A stretch of 64,000 nucleotides of DNA from Saccharopolyspora ipomoeae (GCF_029952525.1 NZ_JASAOF010000002.1:496001-560000), one strand, 5' to 3'. Positions 1 to 8,416 are shown, counted from the stretch's first letter. Notes: generated from the letters alone by a model not told the origin. Numbers and translations are program-made.

Positions 1-1
1 C

Positions 2-1207
2 CCGTCGTTCCTGGAGATCCCGCGCGACGTCCTCGACGCCCGGGTTCCGGTCGAGCGCGCCCGCGTGCCGCGTCCCGGCGGCTACCGCGCCACCACCCGC
101 TCCGCGGGCGACCCCGACGCGATCGAGAAGCTGGCCGACCTGCTGGTAAAGGCCGAGAAGCCCTGCATCCTGCTGGGCAGCCAGACCTGGACCTGCCGAG
201 CCACGGACTCGGCGGTGAAGCTGGTCCGCGAGCTGAACGTGCCCGCGTTCTGCAACGGGGCCGGGAGGGGCACGCTTCCGCCCGCGGACCCGCTGCACTT
301 CCAGCTGGCGCGCCGCTACGCCTTCCAGAACTCCGACCTGATCATCATCCTGGGCACCCCGTTCGACTTCCGGATGGGCTACGGCAAGCGCCTGTCGCCG
401 CAGGCCACCGTCGTGCAGATCGACCTGGACTACCGCACGGTCGGCCGCAACCGCGACGTCGACCTGGGCATCGTCGGCGACGCCGACGCGGTGCTCACCG
501 CCGTGGCCCAGGCCGCCTCCGGGCGCCTGAACAACGGCGCCGGCGGCCGCACGACCTGGGTGCAGGAGCTGCGCGAGGTCGAGACCGCCGCGCTGCAGAA
601 GCGCCTGCCGCGCCAGCACTCCGACGCCTCCCCCATCGACCCCTACCGGCTGGTGCACGAGATCAACGAGTTCCTCACCGAGGACTCGATCTACATCGGC
701 GACGGCGGTGACATCGTCACCTTCTCCGGCCAGGTCATCCAGCCCAAGTCCCCCGGCCACTGGATGGACCCGGGACCGCTGGGCACCCTCGGCGTCGGCG
801 TGCCCTTCGCGATGGCCGCCAAGAAGGCCCGCCCCGACAAGGAGGTCGTGTGCCTGTTCGGCGACGGTGCCTTCAGCCTCACCGGCTGGGACTTCGAGAC
901 GATGGTGCGCTTCGACCTGCCCTTCGTCGGCATCGTCGGCAACAACTCCTCGATGAACCAGATCCGCTACGGCCAGATCGCCAAGTACGGCGAGGACCGC
1001 GGCCGGGTCGGCAACACCCTCGGCGACATCTCCTACAGCAAGTTCGCGCAGATGCTCGGCGGTTACGGCGAGGAGGTCGACGACCCCGCCGACATCGCCC
1101 CCGCGCTGCAGCGCGCACGCGAGTCCGGCAAGCCGTCGTTGATCAACGTCTGGGTCGATCCCGAGGTCTACGCCCCGGGAACGATGAACCAGACCATGTA
1201 CAAGTGA
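2..1207 (+). CDS. ThDP-dependent acyl-CoA lyase/decarboxylase (oxalyl-CoA decarboxylase / 2-hydroxyacyl-CoA lyase family), 5' partial
   Basis: The frame is open from base 2, so the gene begins outside the window and about 400 C-terminal residues are visible. The first residues, [10 protein letters not shown], are the usual end of the N-terminal pyrimidine-binding domain. A central nucleotide-fold domain follows, then the ThDP/Mg site GDGAF with the paired Asn (NNSSMNQ) about 25 residues later. It lies 11 bp before frc, which points to cleavage of a short 2-oxo- or 2-hydroxyacyl-CoA with formyl-CoA as product or substrate. As I remember it, E. coli oxalyl-CoA decarboxylase has GDSAF and NNGGIY here and a different tail; this protein ends in NQTMYK. 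2-Hydroxyacyl-CoA lyase is therefore at least as likely as true Oxc. Automatic tools may call it acetolactate synthase; no small subunit is nearby. Confidence 0.8.
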   Translation, partial: PSFLEIPRDVLDARVPVERARVPRPGGYRATTRSAGDPDAIEKLADLLVKAEKPCILLGSQTWTCRATDSAVKLVRELNVPAFCNGAGRGTLPPADPLHFQLARRYAFQNSDLIIILGTPFDFRMGYGKRLSPQATVVQIDLDYRTVGRNRDVDLGIVGDADAVLTAVAQAASGRLNNGAGGRTTWVQELREVETAALQKRLPRQHSDASPIDPYRLVHEINEFLTEDSIYIGDGGDIVTFSGQVIQPKSPGHWMDPGPLGTLGVGVPFAMAAKKARPDKEVVCLFGDGAFSLTGWDFETMVRFDLPFVGIVGNNSSMNQIRYGQIAKYGEDRGRVGNTLGDISYSKFAQMLGGYGEEVDDPADIAPALQRARESGKPSLINVWVDPEVYAPGTMNQTMYK

Positions 1208-1218
1208 GGTGTGACGTC

Positions 1219-2445
1219 ATGAGCGCACTCGAAGGTGTCCGGGTCCTGGACATGACTCACGTGCAGTCGGGCCCGTCGGCGACCCAGATCCTGGCCTGGC
1301 TCGGGGCCGACGTGGTCAAGCTCGAAGCCCCCACCGGCGACATCACCCGCAAGCAGCTGCGCGACGTCGCCGACGCCGACAGCCTCTACTTCACGATGCT
1401 CAACTGCAACAAGCGCAGCATCACGCTGAACATGAAGTCCGAGGCGGGCAAGGAGATCTTCACCCGCCTGGTCGCCGAATCCGACGTGCTGGTGGAGAAC
1501 TTCGGCCCGGGCACCGTGGACCGGATGGGCTTCACCTGGGACAAGCTGCGCGAGATGAACCCGAAGCTGATCTACGCCTCGATCAAGGGCTTCGGCGAGG
1601 GCCCCTACACCCACTTCAAGGCCTACGAGGTCGTCGCCCAGGCGATGGGCGGGTCGATGTCGACCACCGGGTTCGAGGACGGGCCACCGCTGGCCACCGG
1701 AGCGCAGATCGGCGACTCGGGAACCGGGATCCACACCGTCGCCGGGATCCTCGCCGCGCTGCTGCAGCGCGAGCGCACCGGCGAGGGCCAGCGGGTGTCG
1801 GTGGCGATGCAGCACGCGGTGCTGAACCTGTGCCGGGTCAAGCTGCGCGACCAGCAGCGGTTGGCGCACGGCCCGCTGCGGGAGTACCCCAACGCCGAGT
1901 TCGGCGACGAGGTGCCGCGCTCGGGCAACGCCTCCGGTGGCGGCCAGCCCGGGTGGGCGGTGCGCTGCAAGCCCGGCGGCGACAACGACTACATCTACGT
2001 CATCGTGCAGCCGCAGGGCTGGGCGCCGATCGCCCACCTCATCGGGCGCCCGGAGCTGGTCGAGGACCCGGACTGGGCCACCCCGGAAGCACGTCTGTCC
2101 AAACTGGACAAGATGTTCAGCATGATCGAGGAGTGGACGCTCGGGCACGACAAGTGGACCGTGCTGGCCGCGCTCAACGAGCACAACGTGCCCTGCGGCC
2201 CGATCCTGTCGACCAAGGAGATCATCGAGGACGCCTCGCTGGCCGACAACGACATGATCGTCAGCGTCGATCACCCCGAGCGCGGTGAGTTCAAGACGGT
2301 CGGCTGCCCGATCAAGCTCTCCGACTCCCCCGTGCACGTCCAGCGCTCCCCCCTGCTCGGCGAGCACACCGCCGAGGTCTTCCGGGACCGGCTGGGCATC
2401 GACGAGTCCGAACTGGCCGAGCTCAAGGCGAACGGAGTGATCTGA
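1219..2445 (+). CDS. frc: Formyl-CoA:oxalate CoA-transferase
   Basis: Class III (CaiB/BaiF) CoA-transferase of 408 residues, the normal size. It moves CoA from formyl-CoA to oxalate, giving oxalyl-CoA and formate. Similarity to remembered E. coli and Oxalobacter Frc runs end to end: N-terminal [15 protein letters not shown], the stretch [16 protein letters not shown], the catalytic Asp in GDSGTG (D166, equivalent to Oxalobacter D169), and the glycine loop [11 protein letters not shown] that closes over the active site. The C-terminus has the family pattern [11 protein letters not shown]. The ATG at 1219 gives an N-terminus that aligns with family members; the same frame is open further upstream but that part overlaps the previous gene in another frame. 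It lies 11 bp after the ThDP enzyme and 1 bp before the acyl-CoA ligase, so one operon is likely. Confidence 0.93.
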   Translation: MSALEGVRVLDMTHVQSGPSATQILAWLGADVVKLEAPTGDITRKQLRDVADADSLYFTMLNCNKRSITLNMKSEAGKEIFTRLVAESDVLVENFGPGTVDRMGFTWDKLREMNPKLIYASIKGFGEGPYTHFKAYEVVAQAMGGSMSTTGFEDGPPLATGAQIGDSGTGIHTVAGILAALLQRERTGEGQRVSVAMQHAVLNLCRVKLRDQQRLAHGPLREYPNAEFGDEVPRSGNASGGGQPGWAVRCKPGGDNDYIYVIVQPQGWAPIAHLIGRPELVEDPDWATPEARLSKLDKMFSMIEEWTLGHDKWTVLAALNEHNVPCGPILSTKEIIEDASLADNDMIVSVDHPERGEFKTVGCPIKLSDSPVHVQRSPLLGEHTAEVFRDRLGIDESELAELKANGVI

Positions 2446-2446
2446 C

Positions 2447-4576
2447 GTGGCATACGACGGTGCCCTCGTGCGGGAGGTGCTCGACGCGGTGCGGTCCGAC
2501 GGCCGCACGGCGCTCACCGCCCCCGAGGCCAAGAAGCTGTGCGACGCCTACGGCATCCCCACCGCCGGTGAGGGCCTGGCCACCAGCTCCGACGAGGCGG
2601 TCGCGCTGGCCGCCGAGATCGGCGGACCGGTGGCGCTCAAGATCGTCTCACCGGACATCCTGCACAAGACCGACGCCGGGTGCGTGCTCGTCGACGTCCG
2701 CGGCGCCGACGACGTGCGCGCCGGGTACGAGACGATCCTGGCCAACGCCCACGCCCACACCGAGAACCCGGCCATCGCCGGGGTGCAGGTGCAGCAGATG
2801 GTCAGCGGCCAGGAGGTCATCGTCGGCGCCACCACCGACCCGACCTTCGGCAAGGTCGTGGCCTTCGGGCTCGGCGGGGTGCTGGTGGAGGTGCTCAAGG
2901 ACGTCACGTTCCGGCTGGCGCCGCTGAGCGCCGACGAGGCCAGGTCGATGCTCGACGACATCGCCGCCGCCGACGTGCTGCGCGGCGCGCGCGGCGCCGA
3001 GCCGGTCGACGCCGAGGCCCTGGCCGAGGTGCTGCGGCGGGTCTCGAACCTGGTCAGCGACTTCCCGGAGATCGCCGAGCTGGACCTCAACCCGGTGTTC
3101 GCCACGCCGTCGGGGGCCACGGCGGCCGACGTGCGGGTGGTGCTGCGCTCCGACGAGCCGGCGGCGGTGCCGCAGCGCTCCCCCGAGGAGATCCTGGAGT
3201 CGATGCGGCGGTTGATGACGCCGAGCAGCGTCGCGGTGATCGGGGCCTCCAACGAGGAGGGCAAGATCGGCAACTCGGTGATGAAGAACCTGATCAACGG
3301 CGGCTACGCGGGCGAGATCCACCCGATCAACCCGAAGGCCGACGAGATCATGGGCCGCACGGCCCACAAGAGCATCACCGACGTGCCGGGGCCGGTGGAC
3401 GTCGCGGTGTTCGCGGTGCCGGCGAAGTTCGTGGCCTCGGCGCTGCGGGACTGCGGTGCCAAGGGCGTCTCGGCTGCGGTGCTGATCCCGTCGGGTTTCG
3501 CCGAGACCGGAAACCAGGAGCTGCAGGACGAGGTCGTGGCGGTGGCCCGCGAGCACGGGATCCGGCTGCTGGGCCCCAACATCTACGGCTACTACTACAC
3601 GCCGAAGAACCTGTGCGCGACGTTCTGCACGCCCTACGACGTGCGCGGCGGCGTGGCGCTGACCTCGCAGAGCGGCGGGATCGGCATGGCGATCCTGGGG
3701 TTCTCGCGGACCACGAAGATGGGCGTGTCGGCGATCGTGGGGCTGGGCAACAAGTCCGATGTGGACGAGGACGACCTGCTGACGTTCTTCGAGCACGACG
3801 ACAACACCAACGTGGTGGCCATGCACCTGGAGGACCTCAAGGACGGCCGGGCGTTCGTCGACGCCGCGCGCAGCATCACCAAGAAGAAGCCGGTGGTGGT
3901 GCTCAAGGCCGGGCGCACCGACATGGGTGCGCGGGCGGCCAGCTCGCACACCGGCGCGCTGGCCGGCGACGACAAGGTCTACGACGACGTCCTGCGCCAG
4001 GCGGGCGTGGTGCGGGCGCCTGGCCTCAACGAGATGCTGGAGTACGCCCGTGGATTGCCGGTGCTGCCGACGCCGAAGGGCGAGAACGTCGTGATCATCA
4101 CCGGTGCCGGCGGGTCCGGGGTGCTGCTCTCGGACGCCTGCGTGGCCAACGGGCTGCGGCTGATGGACATCCCGCCGGATCTGGACGAGGAGTTCCGCCG
4201 CTACATCCCGCCGTTCGGCGCGGCGGGCAACCCGGTCGACATCACCGGTGGCGAGCCGCCGAGCACCTACGAGGCCACCATCCGGCTCGGCCTGCGCGAC
4301 CCGCGGATCCACTCGCTGATCCTCGGCTACTGGCACACCATCGTCACCCCGCCGATGGTGTTCGCCGAACTGGCTTCCCGCGTCGCCGAAGAGGCTCGCG
4401 CGGAAGGGATCGACAAGCCGATCGTGGTGTCGCTCGCGGGCGACACGGAGGTGGAGAAGGCCGCGGACTACCTGTTCGACCACGGCATAGTCGCCTTCCC
4501 CTACACGACGGAGAAACCGGTAGCGGTCCTGGGCGCCAAGTACCAATGGGCCCGCTCCGCCCACCTCCTCCCCTGA
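2447..4576 (+). CDS. ADP-forming acyl-CoA ligase, fused with ATP-grasp half first
   Basis: A 709-residue fusion of both halves of an acetyl/acyl-CoA synthetase (ADP-forming) of the succinyl-CoA-synthetase superfamily. Residues ~15-235 form the ATP-grasp (beta) half, with LDLNPV near its end. Residues ~257-700 form the CoA-binding and ligase (alpha) half: VAVIGASNEEGKIGN, SQSGGIG, and the phospho-histidine motif SSHTGALAG (His501). The order beta-alpha is the reverse of the better-known alpha-beta fusions. The reaction is acid + CoA + ATP to acyl-CoA + ADP + Pi and is reversible. Here it could charge oxalate or a 2-hydroxyacid, or recover ATP from formyl-CoA; the sequence does not decide. The GTG at 2447 starts 1 bp after the frc stop, indicating translational coupling. 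Confidence 0.85.
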   Translation: MAYDGALVREVLDAVRSDGRTALTAPEAKKLCDAYGIPTAGEGLATSSDEAVALAAEIGGPVALKIVSPDILHKTDAGCVLVDVRGADDVRAGYETILANAHAHTENPAIAGVQVQQMVSGQEVIVGATTDPTFGKVVAFGLGGVLVEVLKDVTFRLAPLSADEARSMLDDIAAADVLRGARGAEPVDAEALAEVLRRVSNLVSDFPEIAELDLNPVFATPSGATAADVRVVLRSDEPAAVPQRSPEEILESMRRLMTPSSVAVIGASNEEGKIGNSVMKNLINGGYAGEIHPINPKADEIMGRTAHKSITDVPGPVDVAVFAVPAKFVASALRDCGAKGVSAAVLIPSGFAETGNQELQDEVVAVAREHGIRLLGPNIYGYYYTPKNLCATFCTPYDVRGGVALTSQSGGIGMAILGFSRTTKMGVSAIVGLGNKSDVDEDDLLTFFEHDDNTNVVAMHLEDLKDGRAFVDAARSITKKKPVVVLKAGRTDMGARAASSHTGALAGDDKVYDDVLRQAGVVRAPGLNEMLEYARGLPVLPTPKGENVVIITGAGGSGVLLSDACVANGLRLMDIPPDLDEEFRRYIPPFGAAGNPVDITGGEPPSTYEATIRLGLRDPRIHSLILGYWHTIVTPPMVFAELASRVAEEARAEGIDKPIVVSLAGDTEVEKAADYLFDHGIVAFPYTTEKPVAVLGAKYQWARSAHLLP

Positions 4577-4593
4577 TCGGCGGTCCCCCGGAC

Positions 4594-4732
4594 GGAAACC
4601 GCACCATTCGTCGCGTCGAAGACCGCGGTTTTCCTCGCGTGAAAACTGCGGTTTTCGTCGGGTCGAACACCGCGGTTCCCGTCGGGTCGAGAACTGCGGT
4701 TCCCGTCCGGGCGAGAACCGCGGTATTCGACC
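4594..4732. repeat. Tandem array of 24-bp palindromic units (family R24, six units)
   Basis: Six head-to-tail units of 23-24 bp fill the gap after the acyl-CoA ligase: 4594-4617 (degenerate), 4618-4640, 4641-4664, 4665-4688, 4689-4712 and 4713-4732 (short). Each has the core GAAAACCGCGGTTTTC, itself a palindrome, followed by a GTCG(C/G)GTC spacer. Units differ at a few positions, often symmetrically in the two arms. The same core recurs at 45979-46029 and 61251-61324. No gene crosses it. It could act as a terminator or as a DNA/RNA-structured dispersed repeat; function unknown. Confidence 0.85.
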
Positions 4733-4785
4733 TGCGGGGGCCGGTGTGCACTCCCATGGACAACCCCAAAGGACAAGGAGGTCCG

Positions 4786-4836
4786 ATGTGGACGCTGAGC
4801 AGGCGCCTGGGAGAGACGATCAAGAACCGGTATTAG
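4786..4836 (+). CDS. Possible 16-residue leader peptide before the Nramp-like gene
   Basis: The peptide MWTLSRRLGETIKNRY is preceded by a very strong ribosome site, AAGGAGG, four bases before the ATG at 4786. It ends at TAG 4836, 41 bp before the transporter start. An in-frame ATG at 4756 would add ten residues but lacks such a site. The peptide is basic and has no membrane segment. The site may be a real small gene, a translational leader, or the remnant start of a decayed gene. I know no homologue. Confidence 0.35.
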   Translation: MWTLSRRLGETIKNRY

Positions 4837-4877
4837 CAGACGGCGGTCGGGTGTGGCGCGCAGGTGGGCTGGAGCCG

Positions 4878-6284
4878 ATGCCCATCCGCAAGCTGCCCGA
4901 CGCTCCGCCGTCGATCCACCTGCTCGGCCCCACCGTGTTCCTCGTGGCGCTCGGTGTGGGCATGGGCGAGTCCTACATGTGGCCGCGGCTGGTGCTGATC
5001 TTCGGCCCGGAGATCCGCTGGCTGTTCCTGATCGGTGTGACGTTGCAGGCCGTGGTGATGCTGGAGATGGCGCGCTACGCGATGGCCACCGGCGAGAGCA
5101 TCTTCTCCGGCGCGGCGCGCGTGGCCAAACCGGTCATGTGGTTCTTCTTCATCACCGCCATCGCGGTCTACATCTGGCCCGGCCACCTCTCGGCGGGCGC
5201 GGCGGCGCTGGAGCAGATCACCGGAATCCCCTGGTACATCTCGGGATGCGTGGGCCTGCTGCTGGTCGGGGTCATCTTCACGATGGCCAAGGTGATCTAC
5301 AGCCTGCTGGAGAACGTGCTGTCGATCCTGATCGGCCTGCTGGTGGTGGGCACCGCGGTCATCGCCTCGCTGGTGGGCAACCTCGGCGATCTGACCAGCA
5401 CGATCGCCGGGATGTTCCACTTCGGGTACTTCCCGCAGGCGGCGATGTCGCCGGAGTGGTTCCCGGTGGTCGTCGGCGCGATCGCCTTCGCGGGACCGTC
5501 GGGCATGCAGCAGATGTGGTACACCCTGCACCTGCGCGATTCGGGTGCCGGCATGGGTTCGCACATCCCCCGCATCCGCGGCCTCAGGCACGCGGGCGAG
5601 GAGGAGGCCATGCCCTCGCGCGGGTTCATGTTCGACACCGACGACCCGTCGGAGATGGCCAAGTGGAAGGGCTGGCGGCGCTGGGTCACCTTCGACGCGC
5701 TGCTGCTGTTCTGGGGCGTGACGATGCTGGTGACGATCTCGTTCACCGTCCTCGCCCAGGCCGCTTCGCGGGAGAACCCCAACGTCAAGACGCTCATCGA
5801 GTCGGGCGAGCGCGAGGCCGCGCTGTCGGCGATGTCGGACGCGTTCTCGGCGGCGGGTTCGCCGGTGCTGGGCACGGTGTTCCTCGGGTTCATCGCCCTG
5901 ATCGGCCTCAACGCGACGCTGGGTCTGTTCGACTCGTTCTCCCGCGGCCAGGCGGACATGACCTACCACTTCGTGCCCGGCGCCAAGCGGTTCGGGATGT
6001 CGAAGCTCTACGCGGCGTTCCTGTGGGGCGTGATCATCTTCGGGATCGTGATCCTGCTGTTCGGCCCGGCCGACGGACCGAGCTCGATCCTGGACATCCT
6101 CGCGTTCCTGTCCACCTTCGCGATGGGCGCCTACTGCGTGGTGCTGCTGCTGGTGAACAACCGGATGCTGCCCAAGCCGATCCGGCCGAGGTGGTGGTCC
6201 AACCTGATCATCGGGCTGGGCGCGGTGTTCTACCTCGGGATGCTGTTCTACAGCCTGGTCGAGTTCGGCGTGGTCGTGAGCTGA
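4878..6284 (+). CDS. Divergent Nramp-family membrane transporter
   Basis: A 468-residue integral membrane protein with 10-11 hydrophobic segments and the overall pattern of Nramp (natural resistance-associated macrophage protein) transporters. The first segment reads LGVGMGESYMWPRL where metal-transporting Nramps have the DPGN metal-binding turn. The sixth-segment motif, normally MPH, is replaced by AGPSGMQQMWYTLHLRD. The loop at ~230-265 is long and charged. The ATG at 4878 has GGAG seven bases upstream; the frame is open further upstream but without membrane character. Loss of both metal motifs argues against ordinary Mn/Fe transport. Placed between acyl-CoA genes and a downstream OFA-type carrier, it may handle another ion or an organic acid; that is inference. 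Confidence 0.75.
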   Translation: MPIRKLPDAPPSIHLLGPTVFLVALGVGMGESYMWPRLVLIFGPEIRWLFLIGVTLQAVVMLEMARYAMATGESIFSGAARVAKPVMWFFFITAIAVYIWPGHLSAGAAALEQITGIPWYISGCVGLLLVGVIFTMAKVIYSLLENVLSILIGLLVVGTAVIASLVGNLGDLTSTIAGMFHFGYFPQAAMSPEWFPVVVGAIAFAGPSGMQQMWYTLHLRDSGAGMGSHIPRIRGLRHAGEEEAMPSRGFMFDTDDPSEMAKWKGWRRWVTFDALLLFWGVTMLVTISFTVLAQAASRENPNVKTLIESGEREAALSAMSDAFSAAGSPVLGTVFLGFIALIGLNATLGLFDSFSRGQADMTYHFVPGAKRFGMSKLYAAFLWGVIIFGIVILLFGPADGPSSILDILAFLSTFAMGAYCVVLLLVNNRMLPKPIRPRWWSNLIIGLGAVFYLGMLFYSLVEFGVVVS

Positions 6285-6285
6285 C

Positions 6286-6705
6286 ATGACGATCACGGGA
6301 GGCAGGGCTGCCACGAGGATCACCGCACCGGGTCTGGTCATCGGCACCGTCGCCGGGCTGTTCGCGGCGCTGTTCGCGCTGGTGGCCGGGGCGCCGGCGG
6401 CGTGGGCGGTGACCGGCGGGCTGCTGCTGGCGGTGCCGCTGGCGGTCTTCGGCGCCGGGTGCAGCGCGCTGCGCTTGAGCGGGAGGCTGCGCACCGGGGC
6501 GTTCGCGCCGATCGCGCTGTACTGGCTGATCGCGTTCCCGCTGGCGCGGCTGATCCAGGAGGTCGGCACCCGGCTGGTGGTCGGCGACGGGTTCGCGCTG
6601 CCGCCGCAGCCGGGGTCCTTCCTGGTCTACCAGGCGCTGATCAGCATCGGGTTCACGATCGGGTTCGTGTGGGTGCAGGAGCGATTGGTGCGGGGTGGTG
6701 CCTGA
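6286..6705 (+). CDS. Small integral membrane protein, function unknown
   Basis: 139 residues with about four hydrophobic segments (roughly 17-37, 38-58, 71-92 and 109-130 by eye), a short basic loop in the middle, and no cofactor motif. The ATG lies one base after the Nramp-like stop, so the two are almost certainly co-translated and this may be a partner or chaperone of that transporter. I do not recognise the family. It ends with RLVRGGA at the TGA 6703-6705. Confidence 0.7.
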   Translation: MTITGGRAATRITAPGLVIGTVAGLFAALFALVAGAPAAWAVTGGLLLAVPLAVFGAGCSALRLSGRLRTGAFAPIALYWLIAFPLARLIQEVGTRLVVGDGFALPPQPGSFLVYQALISIGFTIGFVWVQERLVRGGA

Positions 6706-6735
6706 CATGAGCGGACCGGGCACCACCACCGGCGA

Positions 6736-6924
6736 TCAGCCGTGCGCGTCGACGAGTCGCCCCTCGTCGGCGCGTCCCGGCTCGGGCCGCGCGCCACCGC
6801 GCCGGTCGTCGTGACGAGCCGACGCGATCGCGGCGGACGTGGCCAGTCCCAGCACGCGCCCGTCCGCCGCGTAGCCGCGCGGCATGCGTTCGAAATGGCG
6901 CAGGATGGCTCCGATGATCCGCAT
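6736..6924 (-). CDS. Small hypothetical protein, 62 aa
   Basis: Reads MRIIGAILRHFERMPRGY and continues with an Arg/Gly/Asp-rich tail. The ATG at 6924 has an excellent ribosome site (GGGAGGAGGTGAGG) eight bases upstream; a GTG at 6933 is also in frame. It is divergent from the OFA-like carrier and shares its promoter gap with the GCATAC palindrome. The N-terminal third looks amphipathic and the C-terminal half has the composition of unselected GC-rich DNA, so it may be short-lived or spurious. No family recognised. Confidence 0.4.
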   Translation of the reverse strand: MRIIGAILRHFERMPRGYAADGRVLGLATSAAIASARHDDRRGGARPEPGRADEGRLVDAHG

Positions 6925-6954
6925 TGTCCTCACCTCCTCCCGTTCTCGTTCACT

Positions 6955-6967
6955 GCATACAGTATGC
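6955..6967. promoter_or_regulatory. Perfect 13-bp operator-like palindrome
   Basis: GCATAC-A-GTATGC lies in the divergent gap between the small minus-strand ORF (start 6924) and the carrier gene (start 7029). Odd-spaced perfect dyads of this size and composition are typical of GntR/FCD-type repressors. No GntR gene is visible here, so the regulator would lie outside, possibly left of the oxalate-type operon. A TTGACG hexamer at 6983-6988 could be a -35 box. Confidence 0.5.
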
Positions 6968-7028
6968 CGGTTCGCTGTCCGGTTGACGAAGTTCTTGTGA
7001 GCACCGACACCCGAACGGAGGGGAGCCG

Positions 7029-8330
7029 ATGCGCGACGACCAGGCGATGATCGGCCTGCACACCCCGCAGCTGGTGGTGCGCGACCACCACGGTCGCCGC
7101 TACCGCGTCGGCGAGCGCCCGCGCGAGCTCGCGGGACTGCCGCGCGCGGTCATGCTGGGCGCCTGCTGGTTGCCGATGCTGCTGGTCGGCGCCCTGCAGT
7201 ACGCCTTCGGCGCCGCGATCCCCGGCCTGCTGGCCGCCGGGCACGACCTGGCCGAGCTGTGCTGGACGCTGGCGGGCTGGACCGTGCTGCAGGCCGGCGC
7301 GGGCTACCCGGCCGCTCTGCTGCGCCGCCGCTCCCGGAGCGGACCGCGCACGATGCTCGTGGTCGGCGGGATGCTCTGCGCGGCAGGAGTTCTCAGCCTC
7401 GGCCACGGCATGACGACCGGGTACTGGCTGCTGGGCGGCACCGGCGCGGGCCTGGTCTACGCGGCCTGCACCTCCACGGCCGAGAAGTGGTTCCCGGAGA
7501 GCCCCGCCGCGCGCGTCGGCGTCGTCACCGGCGCGTTCGCCTACGGAGCCACCCCGCTGGTCATCGCCGCGACCCTGGCACCCGATCACGTCGAGACCGG
7601 GTTGATCGCCTACTCCCCCGTCCTGCTCGTCGGCGTGGCCGGGTGCGGGTTCCTGCTGGCCGACCCGCCGCGGCACTGGTGGCCCGCGCACGTCGACCAC
7701 CGCAGCTGGGCGCGGGCGAATCCGCCTGCCGCGCGGGAGTTCTCGGCCGCCGAAGCGCTTCGCACCCCGGCGTTGCCGCTGATGGCGACCTGCCTGTTCT
7801 GCGCGGCGGCGGTGTCGCTGTTCGACGCGGCGTTCCTCGCCCTGCTGGCCGCCCCGCTGTCGCCGGTCGCGGCGATCGCGCTGTTCGTGGCGACCAACGG
7901 CGCGGGCCGCTCGGTGGCGACCCCGGTCGCCGCGCGGCTGGGCCGGCGACGCGCGCTGCGCTGGGTGATGACCGCCCAAGCTCTCGGGCAGGTGCTGCTG
8001 CTGACCGGGATCTCGCAGGGCTCGCCCGGATGGCTGGCGACCGGGGCCGCCGTCGCCGGACTCGGCGGCGGCGCGTTCTACCCGCTGTTCGCGGCGCTGG
8101 CGCGGGAGTGCTTCGGGCAGTCCCGCAGCGTCGAGGTCCACGGGCTGGTCTACAGCGCGAAGGCGATCAGCGGCGTGGTGGGCATCGGGCTGGGCTGGCT
8201 GGTTCTGGCCGGCTGGGGCCCTGCGGTGGCGCTGGCCCTCGCGGCCGTGCTGTCCTTGCTGGCCACGACGTTGTGCGGAGCACTGCGACGCCAGGGATTT
8301 CCCCACACTCTGCCCAGCGGAAGACCTTGA
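7029..8330 (+). CDS. MFS carrier resembling the oxalate:formate antiporter (OFA) family
   Basis: 433 residues with 12 predicted membrane segments, starting at an ATG with GGAGGGGAG upstream. After segment 4 it has the OFA-like stretch STAEKWFPES, comparable to the conserved KWFP of OxlT-type carriers, and near segment 10-11 a HGLVYSAKAISG stretch with an internal Lys. In OxlT, a buried Lys helps bind the dicarboxylate. An oxalate/formate exchanger would complete the upstream CoA-transferase pathway, exporting formate while importing oxalate. Family assignment is by motif and context; another monocarboxylate carrier is possible. The 86 bp downstream show no hairpin. Confidence 0.65.
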   Translation: MRDDQAMIGLHTPQLVVRDHHGRRYRVGERPRELAGLPRAVMLGACWLPMLLVGALQYAFGAAIPGLLAAGHDLAELCWTLAGWTVLQAGAGYPAALLRRRSRSGPRTMLVVGGMLCAAGVLSLGHGMTTGYWLLGGTGAGLVYAACTSTAEKWFPESPAARVGVVTGAFAYGATPLVIAATLAPDHVETGLIAYSPVLLVGVAGCGFLLADPPRHWWPAHVDHRSWARANPPAAREFSAAEALRTPALPLMATCLFCAAAVSLFDAAFLALLAAPLSPVAAIALFVATNGAGRSVATPVAARLGRRRALRWVMTAQALGQVLLLTGISQGSPGWLATGAAVAGLGGGAFYPLFAALARECFGQSRSVEVHGLVYSAKAISGVVGIGLGWLVLAGWGPAVALALAAVLSLLATTLCGALRRQGFPHTLPSGRP

Positions 8331-8416
8331 TCGGTCTAGCGCCGAGTGCGAGGATCTTTCCGCTTCTGGTGATGATCAGGTGCCCGCGGCCGGGCACGCG
8401 GGAGGGTCGGGCTGGG

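Noticed and set aside
4594-4732. CRISPR-like look of the 24-bp repeats
   Set aside because: Units are contiguous, there are no variable ~30-bp spacers between them, and no cas genes are present.
6707-6814. 35-residue ORF starting ATG 6707 next to the small membrane protein
   Set aside because: Ser/Pro/Arg low-complexity product without a ribosome site, overlapping a better-supported minus-strand ORF.
7259-8416. Long open frame running into the FAD oxidoreductase gene from upstream
   Set aside because: It overlaps the MFS carrier in another frame, is Arg/Pro/Gly-rich without domain content, and the Rossmann motif starts only at ATG 8417.
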